A DNA stretch of 64,000 bases from Rhipidocladum racemiflorum (lineage: Eukaryota; Streptophyta; Magnoliopsida; Poales; Poaceae). Position numbers and translations under genes: made by a program. Of this stretch, positions 21,601-31,378 are shown piece after piece. Every line of letters begins with the position of its first letter. Position 1 is the first letter of the stretch. Below the pieces are notes generated by a model. The model had not been told where the DNA came from, ran no database searches, and saw only the letters and a program-made list of their open reading frames with translations. The stretch is taken from contig CM070591.1 in assembly GCA_036346355.1 (NCBI GenBank), forward strand, positions 17,778,001-17,842,000. Reading direction: 5' to 3'.

Positions 21601-22990
21601 GAATGTGATCTCGGGGGTGGCCGCGACTTCGTGCCACTCCATTCCGAGTGTGTAAAGGCAAGTGTATCAACTAGTATGATTGCTAGGATGCCAATTGATT
21701 GCTAATCATTATGAGTATGTTTATGCTAATCATAATGGTATATTTGTGAGAATGTTTACATTGACAGAGAATTGTTAAATGATTATGAATTTAAAGGATA
21801 TGTTAATGCTTTTGATTGACTAGATGATGATGATTGTATTTATATTCATGTTGATGGAAATGTGGATGTCGGAAAAGAATGCATTCTATGATTTATTCAT
21901 GTTAAATTGCATATGTGCATTCATAATGGAAGAGGCGACCCATGCTGATGTGGGCCTCTATGTTCACACGTAGTGAACACAAAAATCCTACCTCGTAGTC
22001 CCATCCACAAGGATGCATGGGAGCAAGACAGTAAGAGTAGCCCCCTCCATAGGATGGAGGGAAATGAGAGAGTGCGCACCAACATGTGTGCACTCGGCAA
22101 TACCGGTATGTGCAAAGAAAATGTGCATTCATGAGCATGCATGTTGCATTGCATCGCTAATGATGATATTTGTGTTAATGGTAATGTGTGGTTTCGGGAT
22201 AGAGTCGTGGACTCCTCCTAAGAGGCTTAATGAGGTATGTGTGTGATATAAGCAATGAGGTAAATGAGGTAAAATGGTGTTGATATAAATGTTAATGTAC
22301 TTGTTGATTTGTATAAAAATTATGAGCATGTTGTTGATTTAAACGCATTAACTGATTATGATATGATTATTTGATCCACTTTGCTGAGTCTTGGACTCAC
22401 GCTTGTTTTGTTTAATGTTTTTACGTACTCCGAGGACATCTTGCCAGGTTGGGACTTAGCTTCACCTCCACTCACTTCCATGACATGATAAAGGATTAGT
22501 TGGATTAATGTTTCACGATGATAACTAGTGGGGAACCATTGTGATATTGTGTTGTAGTTTTGTTTATTGTAAGCCTCATCATGTAGCTAAGTTTATTAGT
22601 TGCTAATTGAAGGACCATGTGGAGGTCCATCCATGTTTGTGATGAGTATTTGACTTTTTTTGAGCAAGATGTGCTCAGGTTTGAGTTTGATTTGACTTAG
22701 CATTGCATGTTTGAATTAATGATAATTGTGGACTAACATGCAGGAAGAAAAAGGCATGTATATTGTGGTATGTGCAAAATGGTTTGGTCCTTGTGGTACA
22801 GGTTATTGTGGCAGCTACGGTCATTGGTGAGTACCGGGACAAGGTTGGCAGAATCGAGGTCCAGAGCGGTCGAGGATGCTGACAGGATGGTTGGGCTCAA
22901 ACCAGGATCACTTGGATATCATGGAAATGGACTTGAGGTGGCTCAAGGTTTCCGGTTCGGGTTGGAGGCTCGAAGAGGCGGAAACTGAGC
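21600..22990 (+). mobile_element. Diverged LTR-like sequence related to the gypsy-2 LTR
   Basis: Overall sequence is unlike the gypsy-2 LTR, but one block is clearly related in order and structure: a CCTCCAT-AGG-ATGGAGG hairpin (22044-22061), a GTGCGCAC/GTGTGCAC hairpin (22072-22093) and the palindrome ATACCGGTAT (22100-22109). A CTGAGTCTTGGACTCACGCT block (22385-22404) also matches the gypsy-2 GAGTTTTGAACTCACGCT (2485-2502). This suggests a related but older LTR family. Its termini were not located. Short open frames at 22770-23058 show no recognisable domain. Confidence 0.5.
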
Positions 22991-23906
22991 GGTCAAGTCG
23001 GGCGGATGAAGGCCCGTTGCATCGGGTTGACCGGGTTTTGTTTAAAACCCATGTATAGCCAATGTGGCCCATGTAAAGCCCATTTGTGGGGTGAAATGAG
23101 TGGGTTAATCCTAGCCCTTGGTGGAGTGCCCTAGGGTTTGGGACTCATCCAAGGGTGGTAGGTGGCCCTAGAGTAGTATAAATAGAGGGGGAGGGGTGCC
23201 CTCCCTCACTTGAAGGTTTGAGTTGCTCCTTTTAGCTTTGCCCACATGAAGTGAGGCTTTGAAAACCTTCCAACTAGAAAATACAAAGATTTTCTTTACA
23301 TTAATGTGAATTCAAATTCCACATTTACATTATGTCTTTACTTTACGCAATTTAAATTCAGCATTTGCTTTCCCGCATGTAAATTCTCGCAATTTACTTT
23401 CTCGCAATTTGGATTTGCCTCCTCTCCTTATAAATGTTGTTGATCAAGGATGTCTTGAGGGTGCTCATTTGGTTTTACATCTTTCTTGCACCCTAGGATA
23501 GACTAGAGATCAAGTTTCTATCAAGATTGCAAATCTGTCCTGAACTTTTTCTTCGCGCAGCAGTTAGTCTTAGATTTTTAGAAACATATAGAAAAATCCT
23601 TTTTGAGTGATTCCTATTGTAGAAGGTGTTTGACTCATATATACATCTGTGGAAAAATTTTGGAGTCCACTGGGCGCACCGTTTGGGAGCTGTGAGGTGA
23701 AAACCGAGCCCCAAATTTCCTGATTGAAGATCCTGACTATTCGTTGTTCTTGATTTTTCCTGATTGAAGATCCTGACTATTCGTAGTTCTTGATTTTTCC
23801 TGATTTTTGTAGAAGGATTCTTTGCGGGATTGTTTGGAGTACATTGAGTATGGGACAATTTTATTTGGGATCATTCACCCCCTCTCATCGCCATCTCAAT
23901 CTTTCA
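22990..23906 (+). mobile_element. Sirevirus-B 5' LTR (left end unresolved)
   Basis: The segment ends in ...CTTTCA at 23906, two bases before a primer-binding site at 23909, so it is an LTR 3' end. It holds a clear TATA box and a 40-bp exact-register tandem duplication (23721-23760 and 23761-23800, differing at one base). A C-rich end (CACCCCCTCTCATCGCC) recalls the CACCCCCCTCTGATTGC end of the Sirevirus-A LTR. The LTR start was not identified, so 22990 is a rough left limit. Confidence 0.65.
23177..23184 (+). promoter_or_regulatory. TATA box of Sirevirus-B LTR
   Basis: TATAAATA followed by a GAGGGGGAGGGG purine run in the LTR, about 730 bases before the LTR end. A good match to the plant TATA consensus in an expected position. 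Confidence 0.65.
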
Positions 23907-23908
23907 AT

Positions 23909-23922
23909 TGGTATTAGAACCC
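23909..23922 (+). other. Primer-binding site of Sirevirus-B
   Basis: TGGTATTAGAACCC resembles the initiator tRNA-Met primer site TGGTATCAGAGC with substitutions, and directly follows the LTR end. Confidence 0.7.
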
Positions 23923-23969
23923 AGTTTTGCTCTTTTCTAGATCTTGACCGGTCTCAAGAGGCAAGAGCC

Positions 23970-25095
23970 ATGGCGACGGACAAGTACTCAACTAAGCCTC
24001 TAATTTTTGCTGGAGTTGATTATCCATTCTGGAAGGTTTGGATGGAGACATACATCACTGCCCAAGGCTTTTCTTTATGGCAGAAGGTGAAGCACCCGTA
24101 TGAGGTTCCGGCTGATGAGAACGTCAACGCCGCAAACATGGCTGACGTTGAGGCAAACGCTAAGGCCAAGAACCTCCTCATACAGGGACTTAGCCGCAGT
24201 GAGTATGATCATGTCTCTCACATACGATCGACTCACGAGATCTGGGTGACCCTCAATGCTTACCATGAGGGCACCACTCAGATCAAGTCCGTGAGACAGG
24301 ATCAATTTAAGCGTGACTAAAACAAGTTTGAGCAGCACGCTGGTGAGAGCCTTGATGAGTGCTTTGGTCAGTGGGTTGTTCATACACTGATTCAAAGAAT
24401 GCGAGGCATTTTCTTCGAGCACTCAATCTGAGGATTTGGGAGATGAAGGTAACCACCATCACGGACCATATGGACTTGTCGACCTTGACTCTTGACGGGT
24501 TGTATTCCCGCCCCAAGACTCATGAGCTCGACATCGTCGCTCGTAGGATGAAGTCCCAAATGATGGCATTGGTTACCGATCCCAGTAGGTCTTCCTCTTC
24601 TTGACTGCTTGTTGACTTCTCGTCTGGTTTTTCTCTCCCTGCTCTTTGCAACGTAAGCGATGACATTCTGAAACAATTTCCAGAAGACGAGCTTGCTCTT
24701 GTCGCTTGAAAATTTTCTAACATTTACAAGAGGGTGAGAGATAGGAAGAGGAGTGGCAAGATCACTTGCTTTGAGTGTGGTCACCCCAACCACATTCGGG
24801 CAAACTGCCCTAAGCTGGAGAAGGGCAATAATGAACAAGGCATTGCGGGCAAGAACGACTACATCAACAAGAACCGCAACAAGAAGCCTCCAGCTCGCGA
24901 GCTGGCGCAAGAGAAGAAACACCGTAAGTTCGCCAAGGGCAAGAAGCTCTTTCACCGCGTCCTTGCCGCGCTCGCCGAAACGGAGACATGGAGCGACGAG
25001 GACGAAGATGAACCGCAAGAGAAGGCGAAGGGCGGCGATGACTTCTCCATCATCTGCTTCGTGGCCTCCAATGCCATGGAAGTACCCGACAACGA
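23970..25095 (+). pseudogene. Sirevirus-B gag (broken)
   Basis: Starts MATDKYSTKPLIFAGVDYPF and resembles Sirevirus-A gag (WQKVKHPYEVPADENVN, LIQGLSRSEYDHV). A stop at 24318-24320 follows FKRD, and the frame shifts again near 24370-24420. The zinc knuckle CFECGHPNHIRANC is at about 24767-24808, followed by a basic stretch and an acidic stretch (WSDEDEDEPQEKAKGG). The gag ends abruptly at PDNDEYDG, where Sirevirus-A pol sequence begins. It would encode the particle protein if intact. Confidence 0.87.
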
Positions 25096-25972
25096 TGAGT
25101 ATGATGGGTGAGATGACATACTTTTTGGGATTTCAAATCAAGCAAACAAAGGATGGTACTTTTGTGCATCAAAGCAAATACACAAAAGACTTGTTGCATA
25201 GATTTGGGATGGAAAACAACAAACCGATCATGACACCCAAGGAGAGCGCTTGCACACTTGATCCGGATGAAGATGGTGAGCCGGTTGATCAAAAGGAATA
25301 TAGAAGCATGATAGGTTCACTTTTGTACCTCACTGCATCAAGGCCGGATATACAATTTGCTGTGTGCTTGTGTGCTCATTTTCAAGCTTCCCCACGTGCT
25401 TCACATCGACAAGCTGTCAAGCGAATTTTCAGGTATCTTCATGGAACTCAAGATTTTAGCATTTGGCTTTTCTGCTTCCTCATGCATTAGTTTAAGAGCC
25501 TTTTCTGATGCTGATTTTGGAGGATGTAGAATTGATAGAAAAAGTACATCTGGTACATGTTATTTCTTGGGCAATTCTCTTATTGCATGGTCATCTAGAA
25601 AACAATCTTCTGTTGCACAATCAACTGCTGAATCTGAATATGTGGCTGCTGCTAGTTGTTGTTCTCAAATTCTTTGGATAGTAGCTACACTTAAAGATTA
25701 TGGGGTTAATTTGGATAGTGTTCCTCTTTTGTGTGATAACACAGTGCAATTTGCATTGCTAAGAACCCCGTGCAACACTCTAGAACAAAACACATTGACA
25801 TCAGATTTCACTTTCTTAGAGATCATGTTGAAAAAGGCAACATTGTGCTTCATCATGTGGATACTGAACATCAATTGGCAGACATTTTCACAAAACCTTT
25901 GTCTTCTTCTCGTTTTGCTTTTATTCGGGGAGAACTTGGGATTATTCATCCAATGGGTTTGTTTTGAGGGGG
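25096..25972 (+). pseudogene. Sirevirus-A RT C-terminus and RNaseH, fused behind Sirevirus-B gag
   Basis: From the shared string GATGAGTATGATGGGTGAG the sequence follows the A2 pol at 38004 onward: TYFLGFQIKQTKDGTFVHQ, YLTASRPDIQFAVCLCA, DADFGGCRIDRKSTSG, STAESEYVAAASCC. Frameshifts occur near 25468 (an extra T) and 25743 (a lost base in the CDNTSA region). RT catalytic YVDD lies upstream of the junction in the intact copy and is absent here. Confidence 0.9.
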
Positions 25973-27111
25973 AGTTTCCTTGCCAAGTTCTTTCACTTGA
26001 TAAGCTCACTTTATAATATTTCTTTATATGTTATGTAATTGAGCTAATATATGATAATATAATTGTCTCACTTGAACTAAAAATGACATTGTGGAATTCC
26101 ATGGACTGATTGCCTATAGCTAAATACTCTGTGATATCTCACTCTTCTAGGCTTGATATTGAATCCACTTGACAAATTTGGGCTATAAAGCAAGTGTGGT
26201 TTCAACTTTACTCTTTCATAAGACCTTTTAATCACTTTTGCATGTTTATAATCAAAGAAAAATGAAAGAAAAGGGAATCAATAAAAAAGGGTTGTTAAAA
26301 GCAAAAGCCTCAAGTTATGAGCTTCAGAATGCTTTCCCTAAAAAGATAAGATGTATGCTTCAAGCATGCCATTCCCTCAAAAGACAAGATGTATGCTTCA
26401 AGCATGCCACTCCAAGGAAATAAAAGAAGTATGCTTCAAGCATGCCACATGCAGTTTACTGTTTAAAGATTAAATTGGTCCACTAGATTGGAGTTGAAAC
26501 TACTTGCTCGCCCTGATTTGTTATTTGCTTCAACTTTGAGCCTTTGTTTTTCTACTAAAGGTTTTGCTTAGTACTTGGCTATAGTTGACTGAATTGAGGT
26601 TGAGATGCATGTCATTCCCTAACTTGCTAAAATCACATCAAGATCATGTATTTTGCATGTTATGTGATATATACGGTTATATGATCGAATGAGCTCATCT
26701 TTTCCTATCTTGGCACTCCCTTATTTCTCCTTGTGAAATCTTTGCTACAGAAAAATTTTTGAACCTATTCTCTCTTTTGTACTCTTGATGAATCCATTGT
26801 CAAAGGGGGAGAAATTTGGGAATAGTTGAAAAGTTTAAGGAAAAAGGGGGAGAAGAAAAAGGGGGAGTTGTTTTTGGAAATTTGAGAATTTTGGGAGAAG
26901 TTTGGAGAATTTTGAAATTTTTGGGCACATTGCACATTCACACACATTTTCCTTCTCAGGGGGAGATTTTGTTTTGCATTTTGGTCAAAGGGGGAATTCT
27001 GTGTTTTCTCTTTTTGGTCCTTGATCCTTTGGATTTCAAAATCTTTTGTAAAGTGAATGCCAAATGTTCAATTCTAAGTGGTGTTGCCAATGTTTTCATC
27101 AAGGGGGAGAT
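25973..27111 (+). other. Sirevirus-A 3' noncoding region (upstream copy)
   Basis: About 1.1 kb between pol and LTR without a credible gene. It contains three copies of GTATGCTTCAAGCATGC (26353, 26391, 26429; 38-base spacing) and six purine tracts with GGGGGA (about 26804, 26843, 26861, 26959, 26990, 27102). The last abuts the LTR. It is nearly identical to 38879-40022. Confidence 0.8.
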
Positions 27112-28846
27112 TGTGAAATCATGTGCTGAAAAATTGGCTTAGAATTCAATTTGCAAAATGTGTTTGTGCATGTGTTTGACAAGTTGACAAGAAATAGTGT
27201 ATCTTTTTCTTGTGCCGGACCAAATTCTCAAAAACAGAGAGTTTCCCTTTTGCGCCGAACCGATTTTGTGTTTGCGCCGGACCAAGTTTTTGGGTCTGCC
27301 GTGGACGTGCTTTTGAGCTCATGAGCCGGACTCAATTTTCCAAGAAACCAGTAAGTTTTGCATGTACGTCGGACCAATTTCGTTGGTCAGTCGTGAACGG
27401 CTTTTTGAGGATTGATTTGGCATGTACGACGGACTGATTTATTTTAGTCTGTCGTGAACGTGTTTTCGCCGGAATGATTTCTTCTTGAAACCGAGACTTT
27501 CACTTGTACACCGGACCGATTTTGTTGGTCCGTCGTGAATGGTTTTTTGAGTGATTTTTTTCATGTGTACGCCGGACCATATTTTTTGGTCCGTCGTGAA
27601 TGCGTTTTTGCTCGATTAGGGTTTTGAGCAAAATTGGAATTGTGTTTGATTTGTTTTTGAGATTATGAAATTTGTGAGAATTTCATGATGCTTGAAGTGG
27701 ACTTTATGCAATGCTCGTGTGACTATTTGCATGGATTGATGTGAGTCAAGTCGTGGACTTGTGCTCGGAATTGTTTTGTGGTTTGTTCATGTGCAGGTAT
27801 TGCTCGAAGACGAACATGGTCGATGACGGGACCGGAACCAGGTTCATGGAGGAGCTGAGGTTCGGGACTAGGTTCAGGGAGGAACTGAGGTCTTGGTGGT
27901 CAAGGATGTCATGCGGGATGTTCGGGCTAAGAGAATGGTGCACATGAAGAATGGTTAGTCACGTGAGAATGGTAGGAGGTCATTCGCGTGCAAAGTGTTA
28001 GTCAGGTGAGTATGGCAGGTGGCCATACGCGTGCAAAGTGTTAGTCACGTGAGTATGGTAGGGTTGCCACACGCGTGCAAGAGTTGTACTCGGCCAGGTT
28101 GGGCCAAGAGGAGTTGTGTTGAATACATACTCCTTCTAGATTAGGAATTGTATTCAGAACTCCTTGTGTTTTGCTCCTTTAAATAGGAGGGGTGTCTCCT
28201 GTTGAAGGGCATCAATTGGAGCTGAGCGCATTGAGAGCCTCAAGCTCAGTTTTAGGGTTTGTACTCTTTTGATGAGAGTACTTTAGACAAAAGAAATAAA
28301 GATCAATTCTTCTAGAGCCTTGCGTGCTACAGTAACCGCGTTGCTACAGTGTTTCCTGTTTTGGTTCTTGTTTGCATGCTTGTTCTTTTCTAGATTGGTT
28401 TTTGTTCTTTGAGTTTTATCTTGATTTGATCCATCAAAACCTTTATAGAGAATTGATTTAGGGTTTCTCTAAGTTTAGTTGATTAAACTTTTGTCGTTCC
28501 TGTTAAACCTTCAAGTTTACGTTAGATCAATTCTCGTCATCTTCTGTCACAGCAAGTTTGCAAGGTTCATAACTTTTGATCTGTAAGTCCGATCGAGCTG
28601 ATTCTTTTTGGGTTCAATGCGTGTTAGAATCTAGTTTCTTCTGTCCAAATTTCAGATCGAGCCGACGGTTGGATCTCTGGGAATTCGCGTTTTACCGAAC
28701 CTTTGTCATTCTGTTTTTGTCGAAAACGAGGCAATTATTTGGTTCTATTTTGGGGTGAACTTTTAATAGATTAAGAATTTGGTTTTAGCTTCCGCACAAT
28801 CATTCACCCCCCTCTGATTGCTATATTCGTATACTTCGATCCTACA
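27112..28846 (+). repeat. Sirevirus-A LTR shared by two internal regions
   Basis: Starts TGTGAAATCATG directly after a polypurine tract and ends GATCCTACA directly before a primer-binding site. It therefore serves as 3' LTR of the upstream fragment and 5' LTR of the A2 element. The hairpin array lies at 27209-27605, the 43-bp G-box repeats at 27954, 27997 and 28040, and TTTAAATA at 28178-28185. Length 1735 bp. Confidence 0.92.
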
Positions 28847-28848
28847 AG

Positions 28849-28860
28849 TGGTATCAGAGC
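28849..28860 (+). other. Primer-binding site of Sirevirus-A2
   Basis: TGGTATCAGAGC two bases after the LTR end, the canonical plant initiator tRNA-Met site. Confidence 0.92.
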
Positions 28861-28898
28861 AAGGTTTTTCTAATCTATCTTAACCGGTGATTAGATTA

Positions 28899-31090
28899 AT
28901 GGATCGTTATTCGACAAAACCATGTGTGTTCGATGGTGTTGATTTTCATTTTTGGAAGGCTAAGATGGAGGCATTCATCCAAGCACAAGGCTTCACAATT
29001 TGAGAGAAGGTCTACAAGCCATATGAAGTCTCTGCAAACGACAACGTCAACGACACCAATCGCACACATGTTGAAGCAAACAGCAAGGCGCGCAACTTGA
29101 TCATCCAAGGCTTGGGACGTAGTGACTTTGATCGTGTGATCCATCTCAAATCCGCATATGAGGTATGGAAATCGCTTTGTGATTACCATGAGGGTTCTAA
29201 CACTATTAAAGAGGTTCGCCAAGATCTTTACAAAAAAGGATACATGCGATTTGAGATGAAACCCGGTGAGTCGCTAGATGACTTCTTTGCACGTTTCAAT
29301 AAATTTTTAGTAATCTTCGTGCTGTTGGAGTTAGCTTTGATGATGCTGCTAATGCTAGACAATTGCTTGGTGCTTTAGACATGTCTATTTGGGAGATGAA
29401 AGTTACATCCATTAGAGAATCTACTGTCATGAGTACACTTACATTAGATGTTTTGTATTCTAAGTTGAAAACTCATGAGTTGGATGTTTTTGCCAGAAAG
29501 GGTAATGTTAAATCAATTGCTTTGATCTCTAACCCTAACATGTCAAATGCAAATTATTCTTCTAATTTTGCCTTGTCCTCCTTGTCTTCTTTAACAGATG
29601 AGCAAATAGAAGAATTTCCTGAAGAAGACTTGGCACTACTCTCTTCTCGCTTTAACAAAGCTTTGCAGAATGTGAGAATGAGAAAGAGAGGTGGTCCTCC
29701 AAGGTGCTATGAGTGTGGTGATCTCAACCACATGAGATCAAATTGTCCAAAGCTTGCAGGTAAAGCATCATGGGAGGAGAAGGACAACGACAGAAGAAAA
29801 GAGAAGAAGAAGTTCCCTTCAAGTGATAGAAAGAAGAAGAGCTTCATCAATCGCAAAGTGGTCCACCGAGTTCTTTCCTTTCTTGAACAAGTCAATTTGA
29901 GCGATGTGGATTCGGAGAGCAGCGAGGACGATGCAACTCCAAGCAAGCGTGACTTGACGGGATTGTGTCTCATGGCAAGCAGCAAGGATAGCTTCACCGA
30001 GGACAATCACGACAGCGACTTCAATGAGGTATATCCTTCTTATGATGAATTAGCTATAGTTGTTGCTCGTCTAGGAAAATTGCTAGACAAACGTGACAAG
30101 AAAATTAAGAAACATGATTTCATTGTTGAATCATTGAAAGCTGAAATTGCTAGACTTAAGACTTTGATCCCTAGTGATGATACTTGCAAATCATGTGACT
30201 TAATTTACAATGAGCTCACATTGCTTAGGAAAGAACATGCTCTTCTGTTGCATCTAAATGAGAAAAATGAGAAACATGTTAAACATGCTAGCTGTTCCAC
30301 TGATGATTTGCATAGTTCAAATTCTTGTTCTAAATGCTCAACTCTTGAATTAAAATTGAAAGATGCAAATACTAGGGTTTCTCAATTGACTGATAATCTG
30401 CTTTCTCATGAGGTTCTTTCATGCTCAACTTGTCGCAAGCAAAAAGTAAAAGTGGATGCTTCCTGCAATAATTGTTTAACTCTTGCTAAGAAAGTTGATT
30501 ACTTGCAAAATTCTTTGGAACAGTTCACTAATGGCAAGAAAAATTTGAACATGATTTTGGATAAATCAAAGGTTAGCTCAAATAAGAAGGGTTTAGGTTT
30601 TGATCTTCATGCTTCATTTGGAACTAAACCTTGCACTGTTGTTCATGTTCCTTGCAATGACAAAATTGAAATTCTTAATGAGCCTAAAAAGATTGCTTTT
30701 AAATCTGCTGGTTTTCTTTCTTCTACTATGATGAATGCAAAATATGTTTCTACTGTTAAAGCAAAACCTCATGCTAAGTACACTTGCACTCATTGTGGTA
30801 GAGATGGACATCTAGTAGATTTTTGCTTTAGACTAACCAGACAGCAAAGGAAAGGAATAACTAAGGCTAGGTCTAACTTCAGAAAAGCACACTTTGCTTC
30901 TCACTATGCGCCTAGAGTGTTGAAAACACCTTCTATTCCTAGAAACATGGGAAAAGGAAAATTTGATTTTGTGCATAAAAATTCTCGTGTTGTGCCTACT
31001 GTTGTGCGTCGTGTGTCTCAGTACTGGATTCCTAAAAATCTCATTCCTAACCCCAGTACTGAGACCTCGACATGTTTTGTTGCTATGTAG
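28899..31090 (+). pseudogene. Sirevirus-A2 gag
   Basis: Starts MDRYSTKPCVFDGVDFHFW. A TGA at 29001-29003 replaces the Trp codon found in the A1 copy, and a small indel near 29305 shifts the frame. From 29363 to 31090 one 575-codon frame runs through LGALDMSIWEMKVTSIRES, the zinc knuckle CYECGDLNHMRSNC (about 29706), a lysine-rich linker, a long probable coiled-coil region with CXXC pairs (CSKCS, CSTCRK), and a second knuckle CTHCGRDGHLVDFC. It ends at UAG 31088-31090 with pol continuing in the same frame. Gag would form the particle and bind RNA. Confidence 0.9.
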
Positions 31091-31378
31091 GCTTCTCGCG
31101 CGAGGAAGGAGAACATATGGCTAGTGGATTCTGGATGCTCACGCCACATGTCCGGTGATAAGAATTGGTTCTCCTCCCTCACTCGTGCATCTCGTCTTTG
31201 AAAGTGTTACTTTTGGAGATGCTTCTTCCTCTTCTGTTGTGGCAAAAGGTACAATAAAGGTAAGTGACAAGTTTATGTTCAAAGATGTGGCTCTTGTTGA
31301 AAATTTGAAATATAACTTGCTTTCTGTCTCACAAATGCTTGATGAAGATCTTGAGATAAGCTTTAAGAAAAATGAATG
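31091..31378 (+). pseudogene. Sirevirus-A2 protease region
   Basis: Immediately after the UAG and in the gag frame comes ASRARKENIWLVDSGCSRHM, containing the aspartic protease DSG triad. A small indel near 31170 shifts the frame to the one carrying TFGDASSSSVVAKGTIKVSD and NLKYNLLSVSQMLDEDLEI. The reading continues to NEC, where solo LTR S4 interrupts it. Confidence 0.87.
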
